64,000 nucleotides of DNA from Cytobacillus oceanisediminis (GTDB taxonomy: Bacteria > Bacillota > Bacilli > Bacillales > Cytobacillaceae): positions 124,001 through 188,000 of the forward strand of contig NZ_SOEE01000010.1 in NCBI RefSeq assembly GCF_004366035.1, in the 5' to 3' direction. Numbering within the stretch: the first letter of the stretch is position 1; each line of letters starts with the position of its first letter. Position numbers and translations under genes: made by a program. Shown here one piece after another: positions 27,299 through 36,768 of this stretch. Under the pieces are notes generated by a model. The model was not told the origin of the DNA. It searched no databases and saw only the letters and a list, made by a program, of their open reading frames with translations.

Positions 27299-27336
27299 AT
27301 TAAGTATTTACATCTAGAGATAAAGGGGGAAATAGA

Positions 27337-28839
27337 ATGAAAGAAAAAAACAAAGCCTGGAAAGTGCCGCACACGTTTGTCATCGTTTTCTTTGTGGTCC
27401 TTCTGGCCGCCATTGTTACGTATTTGGTTCCCGTTGGACAATTCCAGACGGAAGAAGTAACTTATACGCAAAATGGGGAAGAGTCAACCAAGACCGTATT
27501 GATTCCCAACAGCTTCGAAATAGTGAAGGATGAAGAAGGAAATCCTGTCCGCCAGGGTACAAGCCTTTTTGAATCTGGGGGAGAAGCTGGGTTTTTAAAT
27601 TATGTTTTTGAAGGACTCGTATCAGGAGATAAATGGGGATCCGCAGTTGGCATAGTAGCATTCATATTGATCATTGGCGGAGCATTTGGAATTATAATGA
27701 AAACTCGTGCTATTGAAGAAGGCATTTTAAGTGTGATTGACAAGACAAAAGGCAGAGAAATCTTAATCATACCGATTATGTTTTTCCTGTTTTCGCTTGG
27801 AGGAGCTGTTTTTGGCATGGGGGAGGAGGCCATTGCATTTGCGATGATTCTTGTTCCTCTTATGGTTGCACTTGGCTATGATGCCATAACAGGTGTGATG
27901 ATCACCTATGTTGCAACACAAATTGGGTTTGCCACCTCCTGGATGAACCCTTTCAGTGTGGCCATTGCACAGGGTGTATCGGGAGTTCCCGTTATGTCTG
28001 GCGCACCGTTTCGAATAGGCATGTGGGCTGTTTTCACATTAATAGGCATTATCTATACATGGAGATATGCAGCTGGAATTAAAAAGGATCCTTTAAAATC
28101 AGTAAGCTATGAATCAGACAGTTATTTCAGGAAAGAAATGAAAACGGGGGAGCTAAAGGTCAGATTTACTCTTGGACACGGCCTTGTTCTGTTAACCATA
28201 GCAGCCGGAATTGCCTGGATTGTATGGGGTGTTGTGGAACATGCATACTATATCCCGGAAATAGCTTCGCAATTTTTTACGATCGGATTGGCAGCTGGAC
28301 TTATTGCCGTATTCTTTAAGCTTAATAATATGAAGATAGATGATATTGCTGAAGGATTCATTGAAGGGGCAAAAGATCTTTTGCCGGCAGCATTGGTTGT
28401 AGGCATGGCAAAAGGCATTGTCATCATCTTAGGCGGAGACAGTCCGGATGCACCATCTGTATTAAATACAATGCTCTTCGGTGCCGGACAGGTAATTGGG
28501 GATTTCCCTGCAGCCCTGTCCGCGTGGTTTATGTATCTTTTTCAATCCGGATTCAATTTCTTTGTTGTTTCAGGATCAGGCCAGGCAGCCCTTACGATGC
28601 CGCTGATGGCGCCGCTGGCTGATATTGCCGGAGTATCCAGGCAGGTTGCCGTGCTTGCTTTCCAGCTCGGCGATGGTTTGACAAATATTTTTGTTCCTAC
28701 TTCTGCAGCCCTTCTGGGAGCTCTTGGAGCAGCAAGACTTGACTGGGGAACATGGGCAAAATTTATCATCAAATTTTTGCTGCTCCTTATGGGGATTTCT
28801 TCATTATTTGTGATTGGCGCAGTACTAATCGGTCTTTAA
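27337..28839 (+). CDS. YfcC family transporter
   Basis: 500 residues, about twelve membrane segments. The YfcC/ion-transporter family is recognised by the N-terminal KVPHTFVIVF, the GGAVFGMGEEAIAF segment near residue 152 and GSGQAALTMPLMAPL near 410. Family members are thought to move amino acids, peptides or dicarboxylates. Under a sigma-54 promoter and followed 37 bp later by isoaspartyl dipeptidase, so it probably imports isoaspartyl dipeptides or a related compound; that substrate is inference. Confidence 0.9.
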   Translation: MKEKNKAWKVPHTFVIVFFVVLLAAIVTYLVPVGQFQTEEVTYTQNGEESTKTVLIPNSFEIVKDEEGNPVRQGTSLFESGGEAGFLNYVFEGLVSGDKWGSAVGIVAFILIIGGAFGIIMKTRAIEEGILSVIDKTKGREILIIPIMFFLFSLGGAVFGMGEEAIAFAMILVPLMVALGYDAITGVMITYVATQIGFATSWMNPFSVAIAQGVSGVPVMSGAPFRIGMWAVFTLIGIIYTWRYAAGIKKDPLKSVSYESDSYFRKEMKTGELKVRFTLGHGLVLLTIAAGIAWIVWGVVEHAYYIPEIASQFFTIGLAAGLIAVFFKLNNMKIDDIAEGFIEGAKDLLPAALVVGMAKGIVIILGGDSPDAPSVLNTMLFGAGQVIGDFPAALSAWFMYLFQSGFNFFVVSGSGQAALTMPLMAPLADIAGVSRQVAVLAFQLGDGLTNIFVPTSAALLGALGAARLDWGTWAKFIIKFLLLLMGISSLFVIGAVLIGL

Positions 28840-28875
28840 CTAGACATCATAAGTTAGACAGAAAGGGGTTTATCC

Positions 28876-30051
28876 TTGTTAAATCTTATAAAGAACGCAG
28901 AAATCTATTCTCCGCAGTATCTTGGGAAAAAGGATTTATTACTTGTTCATAATAAAATAGGCTATATCCGCGATTCGATTGAAATACCTGATCTTTCATT
29001 TGCGGATATTGAAGTCATTGATGCCGAAGGGAAAATTGCCGTTCCGGGTTTTATCGATTCGCACGTTCATATTATCGGCGGCGGCGGTGAGGGAAGCTAT
29101 AAAACGCGGACACCGGAAATCCAGCTGACAGATGCTACACTGTCTGGCATTACTACCCTGGTAGGTGTCATTGGCACAGACGGAACAACACGGACAATGG
29201 CTAGTCTTATTGCTAAAGCCCGGGGGCTTGAGGAAGAAGGAATTACCTGTTTTGTCCAGACGGGTTCATATCAGGTACCAGTAAAAACACTGACTGGAAA
29301 AATTGAAGATGATCTCATTCTTATTGACAAGATTATCGGTGTCGGAGAAATTGCGATCGCCGACCACCGCTCTTCTCAGCCGACAGTTGAGGAGATGGCT
29401 AAAATCGCTTCAGCCGCACGTGTAGGTGGCATGCTTTCTGGTAAAGCGGGAATTGTAAATGTCCATGTGGGTGATAGTTATGATCATTTAAAACTCTTGG
29501 AAGACGTTGTGGAGAAAACGGATATACCAATAAAACAATTTTACCCGACACATATTAATCGAAATCCTCATTTATTTGAAGCTGGCATACGTTATGCCAA
29601 AAAAGGCGGCTATGTCGATTTCACGACAAGCTCCATACCAAAGTTTCTCGAAGAAGGGGAAGTAAAGTGCAGCAAGGCTCTGAGATTCATGCTGGACGAA
29701 GGGATTCCTGCTGGACAAATTACGTTTACTTCAGACGGCCAGGCCAGCCTGCCTGATTTCAATGAGCAGGGAGAACTGATTGGTCTGCAAATTGGCAAAG
29801 TTTCCACACTCTTTTCCGAAGTGCGGGATGCGATCCTTCAAGAAGGGGTCTCTATAGAAAAGGCACTTTCTGTCATTACAGAAAATCCAGCTTCTATCCT
29901 CAAGCTTTACCAAAAAGGAAGGATAGAGGAAGGTAAAGATGCAGACCTTGTGCTTTTGAAAAAAGAAACACTGGCAATCGAAACCGTTTTTTCCCTTGGC
30001 AGAAAAATGGTTGAAGACGGTAAGGCTGTTGTGAAAGGAACCTTTGAATAA
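28876..30051 (+). CDS. iadA: Isoaspartyl dipeptidase
   Basis: 391 residues, TTG start after AAAGGGG. An amidohydrolase-superfamily metalloenzyme that cleaves beta-aspartyl dipeptides from damaged proteins. The metal ligands are visible: DSHVH (His63, His65), the PTHINR His near 227, HVGDS His, and the TSDGQ Asp near 283. Length fits the family (about 390). Shares the sigma-54 operon with the transporter, which suggests use of isoaspartyl peptides as nitrogen or carbon source. Confidence 0.93.
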   Translation: MLNLIKNAEIYSPQYLGKKDLLLVHNKIGYIRDSIEIPDLSFADIEVIDAEGKIAVPGFIDSHVHIIGGGGEGSYKTRTPEIQLTDATLSGITTLVGVIGTDGTTRTMASLIAKARGLEEEGITCFVQTGSYQVPVKTLTGKIEDDLILIDKIIGVGEIAIADHRSSQPTVEEMAKIASAARVGGMLSGKAGIVNVHVGDSYDHLKLLEDVVEKTDIPIKQFYPTHINRNPHLFEAGIRYAKKGGYVDFTTSSIPKFLEEGEVKCSKALRFMLDEGIPAGQITFTSDGQASLPDFNEQGELIGLQIGKVSTLFSEVRDAILQEGVSIEKALSVITENPASILKLYQKGRIEEGKDADLVLLKKETLAIETVFSLGRKMVEDGKAVVKGTFE

Positions 30052-30071
30052 TAAATGAGAATGAAAACCAG

Positions 30072-30103
30072 GCAGCTCTTAAAAAATAGGGGCTGCTCTT
30101 TTG
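30072..30103 (+). terminator. Terminator after iadA
   Basis: GCAGC/GCTGC arms extended by wobble pairs to about 9 bp, then TCTTTT. Confidence 0.65.
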
Positions 30104-30299
30104 TTGCCAATCATACCCGAAAATTAAATATATGAACATCCTTATCATGTTACGGGTAAATCCATGCAGATTTTATTAATAAAAAGGAATTACTTAACTA
30201 TTGACTGAAATGGACTCTTTAAATTACGATATGTTTAAACGATTAAACAGATAAACATTAAATTAATTTACTTTGAATTGTATAAGAGGAGGAAATATT

Positions 30300-31064
30300 A
30301 TGAGAAAAACGGCACTGATCACAGGGGCAACTAGCGGATTGGGTTATGAATTTGTAAAGCTGTTTGCTGCTGATGGCTATAATTTAGTTCTGGTTGCAAG
30401 AAATAAAGAGAAGCTGGAAGAAATAAAAAAGGCTTTTGCTGAAACAGAGGTAACGATCATTGCCAAGGATTTAAGTATCCAGGGGGCTCCAAAGGAAGTT
30501 TTTGAAGAAACTGCAAAACTTAATATTAATATTGATGTTTTGGTAAACAATGCGGGTTTCGGTTTAATGGGAAAATTTGATGAATTGGATTTGCAAAAAC
30601 AAATAAATATGATTCAATTAAATATAACTGCTTTGACAGAGCTAACTTATTATTTTCTTCCTTTTATGAAGGAAAGAAATAATGGGAAGATCTTAAATGT
30701 TGCAAGTACGGCTGCTTTTCAGCCTGGTCCGCTTATGGCTGTCTATTATGCATCAAAAGCGTATGTCCTGTCTTTTTCAGAAGCTTTGGCAGAAGAACTG
30801 CAGGAGTATTCCATTTCAATCACCACCCTTTGCCCAGGTGCAACGAAAACGAACTTTGGCTCCGCTGCAAGCGTAGAAGGAACCAAAATGTTCAGCCGGG
30901 CCATGCTGCCTGATGATGTAGCAAAGAAAGGATATGAAGGGTTGATGAATGGGAAACGCGTCCTCATAACAGGTGGACTTAATAAATTCGGTGCGATTAG
31001 TGCAAAATTCTTGCCAAGAAGTTTAGCAGCTAAGATCGCCAAGTATGCAGCTGGAGAAAAATAA
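30300..31064 (+). CDS. Short-chain dehydrogenase/reductase
   Basis: 254 residues. Classical SDR: TGATSGLGYEF cofactor motif, NNAGFG, catalytic Ser in ASTAAF and YYASK with Tyr and Lys. ATG 30300 is 6-7 bases after GGAGG; a TTG 27 bases earlier has no site. The next gene, an ArsR regulator 27 bp downstream, is probably co-transcribed and may control it. Substrate unknown. Confidence 0.93.
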   Translation: MRKTALITGATSGLGYEFVKLFAADGYNLVLVARNKEKLEEIKKAFAETEVTIIAKDLSIQGAPKEVFEETAKLNINIDVLVNNAGFGLMGKFDELDLQKQINMIQLNITALTELTYYFLPFMKERNNGKILNVASTAAFQPGPLMAVYYASKAYVLSFSEALAEELQEYSISITTLCPGATKTNFGSAASVEGTKMFSRAMLPDDVAKKGYEGLMNGKRVLITGGLNKFGAISAKFLPRSLAAKIAKYAAGEK

Positions 31065-31091
31065 CAACCCTATGTGGTAAGGGGGAGTCTT

Positions 31092-31397
31092 ATGTCACAG
31101 AAAGCCATAGATGTGTTTAGAGCGTGTATTCCATTATTTCATGCATTAAGTGACCCTGCGAGGCAGGATATAATCATTTTGCTGGCAGAAAATGACGCAT
31201 TAAGTGTAAATGAAATAGCCCAGCAGTCTAATCTTTCCCGGCCTGCTATATCCCATCACTTAAAAGTCATGCGTGACAATGATCTGGTTTTAATTGAACA
31301 AAAAGGGACTCAGCGTTTCTATACTCTTTCTATAGAACAGGGAGTAGAACAATTAAAAAAGCTGATTCAAATAGTCGAAAGTGAATGTATTTTATAA
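31092..31397 (+). CDS. ArsR family winged-helix regulator
   Basis: 101 residues from ATG 31092 with AAGGGGGA before it. HALSDPARQDII opening and the LSVNEIAQQSNLSRPAISHHLKVMRD helix-turn-helix are typical. The metal-binding ELCVCDL box of metal sensors is missing, so it likely senses something other than arsenic or zinc. Second gene after the SDR. Confidence 0.93.
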   Translation: MSQKAIDVFRACIPLFHALSDPARQDIIILLAENDALSVNEIAQQSNLSRPAISHHLKVMRDNDLVLIEQKGTQRFYTLSIEQGVEQLKKLIQIVESECIL

Positions 31398-31415
31398 CTT
31401 GGTTAGAATGAAAGG

Positions 31416-31446
31416 AAAAGAGCGCAGGGATTGCGCTTTTTCTTTT
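31416..31446 (+). terminator. Terminator after arsR-like gene
   Basis: 11-bp stem (31416-31426 and 31432 on), 5-base loop, and a long T-rich tail. Confidence 0.88.
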
Positions 31447-31491
31447 TAGCTGTTTAAGGCTTTATTTATTGTCTCGATATCTTCTTAATAA

Positions 31492-31734
31492 TTAATCGTT
31501 TTCCTCAGCATGCTTGGGTTCCTCATCACCATGATCATGATCATGTGTGCCCTCCAGAAGGTTTATCCCTTCATCAGCTTCTTTAATCATTATATTCTCA
31601 TTATTAAAGGTTTTAACTGGTTTATCAGCGAACCCTCCCACACTGCTCCTGATTAAAATGAACAAATCAGCATCACCTATTTTTGCCAGGGTTTTTTTAG
31701 TCGGTTCATAAGTTTCTAGGTCAATATTTACCGA
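31492..31734 (-). pseudogene. Relic of a ZnuA/AdcA-type zinc-binding protein
   Basis: An 80-codon open stretch matches the middle of zinc ABC-transporter binding proteins: DLETYEPTKKTLAKIGDADLF, then GGFADK, the IKEADEGINLLEG stretch and a His-rich loop THDHDHGDEEPKH. It has no signal peptide or start, and stops right after the His loop, where a real protein would have about 200 more residues. So it is a broken remnant. No other gene was seen in the 31.4-32.0 kb gap apart from the promoter of the ger operon. Confidence 0.8.
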
Positions 31735-31936
31735 TTAGATACTTTTTACTCCTGCTTTGATACTCGAGAATTTTTCATTAGAGAATATATCTGTACTCGG
31801 TTTTTAATTAGATGAATCATGATTTGAACCAAGTTGATAATAGACTCCTGATATTTGTAGCATGTGAATGATGAAATGCTTATCCATTGATAGCTGCATT
31901 TCATAGTTTTCACCAATTGCAAGCATGCATAATAAA

Positions 31937-31967
31937 AGAATAATTATGATCGCACGGCAGCATACTA
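31937..31967 (+). promoter_or_regulatory. Candidate forespore (sigma-G-type) promoter
   Basis: AGAATA and CATACTA with 18 bp between them, close to the sigma-G consensus, about 35 bp before the first ger gene. It fits the known forespore expression of ger operons. Found by eye. Confidence 0.6.
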
Positions 31968-32002
31968 AAACTATGATTTGTTAAGTTTTGGAGGAGTGAC
32001 CG

Positions 32003-33529
32003 GTGGGTTTTTTTAAATCGAAATTAAAAAGGTTTAATAGGGACAATAAACAAAAGAAGAATGAAAATAGTGAGCATGAATTGCGGATTGATGAACTCCT
32101 TCATCGCTGTAAAGAATCTACAGATTTTGTTTCCTATAGATATTCAGAATCCAGCCCATTTTATATTCATTATTACCAGACAATTGTAGAAATAAATATT
32201 TTGCATCAATATGTCCTGCCTTATATCAATGAAAATGAGAGCAATACCCTTTTTGATCTTCAGCAGGCTATTCCTATTGATAATACTGAAATTATAGATA
32301 ATGTTCATGAAATAAGGGATAAATTGCTGACAGGCTGTATTGTTATTGAAGTAAAAGGTTCTATTCAAGAGGCTTTGGTCATATCTGCTGTTTCGCTTGA
32401 GAAGAGACCCGTCAGTATGCCGGAAGTAGAGTACAGTGTTGTGGGGCCAAAGGAAGCTTTTGTCGAATCAATTGATGCTAATATCAATCTGGTCAGGAAG
32501 AGACTGCCTATACCTGATCTCATCGTGGAAGAAGTAAAGATTGGAAGCCTGACAAAAACAAGGGTGGCTGTTCTTTATATAAAAGGAGTTACGGACAAAG
32601 AAAATGTGAATACGATTCTGCAGCGTCTGAAAGAGATTCATTTTGATCAAATTGTGGACAGCTCCTTTATTAACCAAATCATTTCCGATAACCATAATTC
32701 TCCCTTTCCTCATTTAATTGATACGGAAAGGCCTGATAGGGTGGCGAGTGTTCTCTCGGAAGGGAAAATAACGATTATTGTAGATGGCTCACCGCATGCT
32801 CTAACTGGTCCTACAACTCTCGTAGAGTTTTTTTCAGCTTTTGAAGATTATTTTCTATCTTGGCATATTGCCTCCATTTTTCGGCTTGTCCGGTTGTTTG
32901 CTGTATTCTTTTCCGTTTTGTCGACTTCTCTTTATGTCGCAGTGCTAACCTATCATTACGAAATGATTCCGGAGAACCTGCTTAATCCGCTTATTGCTTC
33001 AAGGAGCGGGATCCCGTTCCCGCCGATTCTGGAAGCGATTATTCTGGAATTGACCATTGAGCTATTGCGTGAGGCTGGAGCAAGGCTGCCGACAAAAATC
33101 GGACAGACGATTGGTATCGTAGGCGGTATTGTCATCGGGACTGCGGCTGTACAGGCTGGGCTGACCAGTAATGTGCTGCTGATCATCGTGGCGCTTGCGG
33201 CCCTGGCGTCCTTTACAACGCCTGTCTATCAAATGGGCAATACGATCCGCTTAATCCGCTTTCCTTTTTTAATCTTTGCCCAGTTATGGGGACTTCTGGG
33301 AGTAACCTTTTGTTTCTCATACATTTTGTGCCATTTGCTAAAAATGACTTCTCTGGGACGCCCATATCTGGCACCAGTCTATCCATTAAGGCTGGATGAT
33401 TTAAGGGACTCCCTTTTCCGACTTCCGTTTTTCATGCAAACGAAGCGGCCGATGCAGGTCAGATCTCCTGTACGGACTCGTTTTCAGCCCAAAAAGCACG
33501 AGAAACCGAAAAGAGACATAGAAGATTAA
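32003..33529 (+). CDS. Spore germination protein, GerA family (A subunit)
   Basis: 508 residues, GTG start with GGAGGAG. Long hydrophilic N-terminal domain (about 1-285) followed by about five membrane segments, and a Lys/Arg/Pro-rich tail. Motifs of the GerA family include GPKEAFVESIDANINLVRKR and the EAGARLPTKIGQTIGIVGG segment. It forms the nutrient receptor in the spore inner membrane with the B and C subunits encoded next. Confidence 0.97.
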   Translation: MGFFKSKLKRFNRDNKQKKNENSEHELRIDELLHRCKESTDFVSYRYSESSPFYIHYYQTIVEINILHQYVLPYINENESNTLFDLQQAIPIDNTEIIDNVHEIRDKLLTGCIVIEVKGSIQEALVISAVSLEKRPVSMPEVEYSVVGPKEAFVESIDANINLVRKRLPIPDLIVEEVKIGSLTKTRVAVLYIKGVTDKENVNTILQRLKEIHFDQIVDSSFINQIISDNHNSPFPHLIDTERPDRVASVLSEGKITIIVDGSPHALTGPTTLVEFFSAFEDYFLSWHIASIFRLVRLFAVFFSVLSTSLYVAVLTYHYEMIPENLLNPLIASRSGIPFPPILEAIILELTIELLREAGARLPTKIGQTIGIVGGIVIGTAAVQAGLTSNVLLIIVALAALASFTTPVYQMGNTIRLIRFPFLIFAQLWGLLGVTFCFSYILCHLLKMTSLGRPYLAPVYPLRLDDLRDSLFRLPFFMQTKRPMQVRSPVRTRFQPKKHEKPKRDIED

Positions 33530-33565
33530 TGGGAATAAATATGTTCTGATAAAGGAGGCTAGTTG

Positions 33566-34654
33566 ATGTTTCCATTGCCTAAAGAAGATAAAATGGTATC
33601 TCCCTTTTTTGTATTTTACTTAATACATGCTATGCAAGTAGGCGTAGGGATTCTAGGCTTCGAAAGAGTTATTGTCCAGTCGGCCGGCTATAGCGCCTGG
33701 ATCGCAATCTTAGCTTCCGGCGCCTCCATTATCGGATTGATATGGATTTCCTATCGCATTTTAAACAAGGGAAACAACGACATCGTAGCCATACACGCTG
33801 ATATTATGGGAAAGTGGATCGGCGGTTTTTTCAGCTTTCTATTTTCGTTATATTTCTTATCTTTTGCTTTGGTGGTTCTCAGGTCTTATGTAGAGGTCAT
33901 ACAGGTTTGGGTATTTCCCGAAGTCTCACAATGGATATTCGTACTTATTATTATTTTTTTAGCCTATTCCTATGTCACAGGAGGTTTTCGGGTTGTCACA
34001 GGGGTAAGTTATTTAGGGATTTTATACGGCTTGCCATTATTATTGGTGAAGTTTTATCCTTTGCAGTATGCCGATTATGGCAATCTTCTGCCAATCTTTA
34101 ATGCCTCTCCTGCAGATTTATTTAAAGCATCAAAAGAAATGACTCTTAATTTTCTAGGGTTTGAGACCTTATTTATGTTTTATCCTTTTATAAAAGATGG
34201 GCCGAAATCTGAAAAATGGGCCTATTTCGGTGTGCTGTTCAGCATATTTATTTACCTCCTGACTGCTTTTGTTACGTTTGTCTACTTCAACCAGGAACAG
34301 TTGAAAGGCACCATTTGGGCTACACTCACACTATGGAAAATCGTGGACTTAATCATTGTAGAGAGGTTCGAATACATAGGAATTTCCGTATGGTTCTTTA
34401 CTATTCTGCCGAATATTTGCATCGGCCTCTGGTGTGCAAGCCGGGGAATGAACCGGCTGTTTCCTGTTTCTCAAAGAAATGCTTTAAAGATGTTTTGCCT
34501 GTTGCTGTTTATGATTAGCGTCTTATTGACAGATAGACAGCAAATCGATGTCCTTCAGAAAGTTATTTCCCAAATAGGACTTTATACAATTTACTTTTAT
34601 TTACCATTCTTGCTGGTTTTACAATATATCATCATGAAGGTGAAAAAAGGATGA
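33566..34654 (+). CDS. Spore germination protein, GerB family (B subunit)
   Basis: 362 residues with ten membrane segments, an APC-type amino-acid-transporter fold. ATG 33566 lies 7 bases after AGGAGG; a TTG immediately before it is the other option. The B subunit binds the germinant in studied receptors. Overlaps the C-subunit gene by 4 bp. Confidence 0.95.
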   Translation: MFPLPKEDKMVSPFFVFYLIHAMQVGVGILGFERVIVQSAGYSAWIAILASGASIIGLIWISYRILNKGNNDIVAIHADIMGKWIGGFFSFLFSLYFLSFALVVLRSYVEVIQVWVFPEVSQWIFVLIIIFLAYSYVTGGFRVVTGVSYLGILYGLPLLLVKFYPLQYADYGNLLPIFNASPADLFKASKEMTLNFLGFETLFMFYPFIKDGPKSEKWAYFGVLFSIFIYLLTAFVTFVYFNQEQLKGTIWATLTLWKIVDLIIVERFEYIGISVWFFTILPNICIGLWCASRGMNRLFPVSQRNALKMFCLLLFMISVLLTDRQQIDVLQKVISQIGLYTIYFYLPFLLVLQYIIMKVKKG

Positions 34655-35730
34655 AATCAAAAAACTTTTTATGGTGTATAACACTTCCATTAATCCTGAC
34701 AGGATGTATTCCAAGTCCAAAAGTATTGGAGGATATCCAATTAGTGCAGACAATAGGCTATGATTATGTCAATGATGAGGAATTCGAAGGAACAGCAGGC
34801 TCTTCCAACATACCACCAGGTGAACAGTCATTACCGGTAAATGAGGTTTTTTCTGCAAAAGGGAAGACAAGTAAACGGATCAGGCAAGAGATTCAGGCGG
34901 AAGCTGCAAGGCCCATAGTCGTTGGCAGGGTAGGATTAGTCATTTTCAACAAGGAACTCGCAGAGCATGGCATTGAAAAACAAATTGACAGTCTGCAGAG
35001 AAACCCCAGTATTGGCAGGAAATTGCTGCTTGTTGTATCGAAAGAGAAGGCGAAAGACATTATTGATTCAAATTACTCGCAAAGTGATTCTGTATCACAG
35101 TATTTAATCGATGTGGTGGAACAGAATATTGAGGCGACTATTCCTGAGATAAATTTGCACCGTTTTCTTGTGCACTATTACAGCAAAGATGCCGACCCTT
35201 TTTTACCTTTAATAGAGAAACAGGGTAAGCATTTGAAGGTAAGCGGACTGGGGATTTTTAAAGAAGATAAGCTAGTTGATACAATCAGCTTTGGTGACGC
35301 CTTTATCTTCAAAATCCTTTATGAAAAATTCCGGCGGGGACAATTTGAAGTAGAACTTAGCGGGGGAGAAGATGTAAGTCTCGAAAACCTGTCATCAAAA
35401 CCTAAAATAAGGGTGGACAAGAGGAATGGGAAATATATAGCCACTTTTAAGGTGAAAGTAAACGGCAGAGCCATGGAAGGGGTGGATTTAGATCTTACAG
35501 ACAAGAAAACGATTGAGAGAATTGAAAAAGCAGTGGAAAAAGAAATAACTGAGAGAGCAGAGAAAATGATCAAGAGGTTTCAGGAAATGGATACAGATCC
35601 CCTTCGGATTGGAGAAAAGGCCAGGCAGCGCTCTGATTTTAATCGGAAGGAATGGAGGGAGCAGTATAGTCAAATGGAAATTAAGATTGAGGCAAAAGTG
35701 AATGCTGTTCAATCAGGGATTATAGAATAA
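34651..35730 (+). CDS. Spore germination lipoprotein, GerC family (C subunit)
   Basis: 359 residues. Signal peptide with lipobox LTGC (Cys19), then the GerC domains. Germination lipoproteins sit on the outer face of the spore inner membrane. Completes an A-B-C receptor operon. Confidence 0.95.
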   Translation: MKSKNFLWCITLPLILTGCIPSPKVLEDIQLVQTIGYDYVNDEEFEGTAGSSNIPPGEQSLPVNEVFSAKGKTSKRIRQEIQAEAARPIVVGRVGLVIFNKELAEHGIEKQIDSLQRNPSIGRKLLLVVSKEKAKDIIDSNYSQSDSVSQYLIDVVEQNIEATIPEINLHRFLVHYYSKDADPFLPLIEKQGKHLKVSGLGIFKEDKLVDTISFGDAFIFKILYEKFRRGQFEVELSGGEDVSLENLSSKPKIRVDKRNGKYIATFKVKVNGRAMEGVDLDLTDKKTIERIEKAVEKEITERAEKMIKRFQEMDTDPLRIGEKARQRSDFNRKEWREQYSQMEIKIEAKVNAVQSGIIE

Positions 35731-35752
35731 ATATGTATATGATAAGAGAAAT

Positions 35753-35780
35753 TGGCATCCGAAAAGGGTGTCATTTTTAA
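35753..35780 (+). terminator. Terminator of first ger operon
   Basis: 8-bp stem with two wobble pairs (35753-35760 and 35766-35773) followed by TTTTT. Confidence 0.7.
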
Positions 35781-35904
35781 TTATAAAATTTTCAGAATTA
35801 TTATTGTTTTCTAAAGGAATATATGATAGTTTAGTTAAAACGAAGTTGAGACTTCAAAAAAATTAAAATACAGCTTAAACTTCATAATTTTAAGGTGAGT
35901 CTAA

Positions 35905-36768
35905 ATGATATTAAAAGAAGCGATCGAAAAAGAGTTTAAAAACCTCTCCAAAGGGCAGCGGAAGGCCGCTAAGTATTTACTGGATAACCCTAAGGAGTTT
36001 GCGGTGAAGTCAGCGGGTGAGATTGGCAAGAGAATAGGGGTAAGCGAAACGACAGTCATCCGATTCTGCTATTCGATTCAGCTTTCCGGCTATTCGGAAC
36101 TGCAAAAGATGGTAAGGGAGCAGCTATTGAAGGCGAATAGCACGTTGGGGCAGTATCTTTCGAGCAAGGTGGAACTGGCCGAAAAACCGGAGTTCCTGTC
36201 AAGTGTGATGGAGAAGGATTGTCTCCATATCAGGGAAACGATTCAGAATATAAGTCAGGATGATTTTGATGTTTTAGTGAAACGTTTGATAAAAACAAAA
36301 AAAGTATATGTTACCGGATTGCGGTCTTCCTTTGCGGCAGCAAGCTGGCTTTCTTTTACCCTTGGGGTTGTAAGGGGAAATGCGAAGCTGATCCGGCCGG
36401 ATACGGATGATCTGCTGCTGACGATTTCTGAAATGGATGAAGAAGCGACGTTCATTGCCATTTCATTCGACCGCTACATGAAAGATACGATTAAAATGGC
36501 GGAACTGGCGAAAAAGCAGGGAGCATATATAATCGGCATTACGGATTCAGCAATCGCACCGATTAAAGATCATGCTGACTTGCTCTTTCAAATCCATTCA
36601 TCGGAAAAATCGACGATTGATGCGGCGCCAGCGCTCTTTTCTTTTCTGAACGCGGTGATTGCGGGTGTGTCGATTCAAGATTGTGACCGATTTCAAACAA
36701 GGAAAGAGCAATATGAAAAGCTGGAAAGTGAACATTTTTTTATTCAGCCGGGAGGGAAGATGGTTTGA
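35905..36768 (+). CDS. MurR/RpiR family regulator
   Basis: 287 residues. N-terminal HTH_6 (SAGEIGKRIGVSETTVIRFCYSI, about 37-60) and a C-terminal SIS domain (about 125-255) that normally binds a sugar phosphate or similar ligand. First gene of a run that continues with the M20 hydrolase, whose start overlaps its stop. It therefore likely regulates the amino-acid salvage operon it heads. Confidence 0.93.
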   Translation: MILKEAIEKEFKNLSKGQRKAAKYLLDNPKEFAVKSAGEIGKRIGVSETTVIRFCYSIQLSGYSELQKMVREQLLKANSTLGQYLSSKVELAEKPEFLSSVMEKDCLHIRETIQNISQDDFDVLVKRLIKTKKVYVTGLRSSFAAASWLSFTLGVVRGNAKLIRPDTDDLLLTISEMDEEATFIAISFDRYMKDTIKMAELAKKQGAYIIGITDSAIAPIKDHADLLFQIHSSEKSTIDAAPALFSFLNAVIAGVSIQDCDRFQTRKEQYEKLESEHFFIQPGGKMV

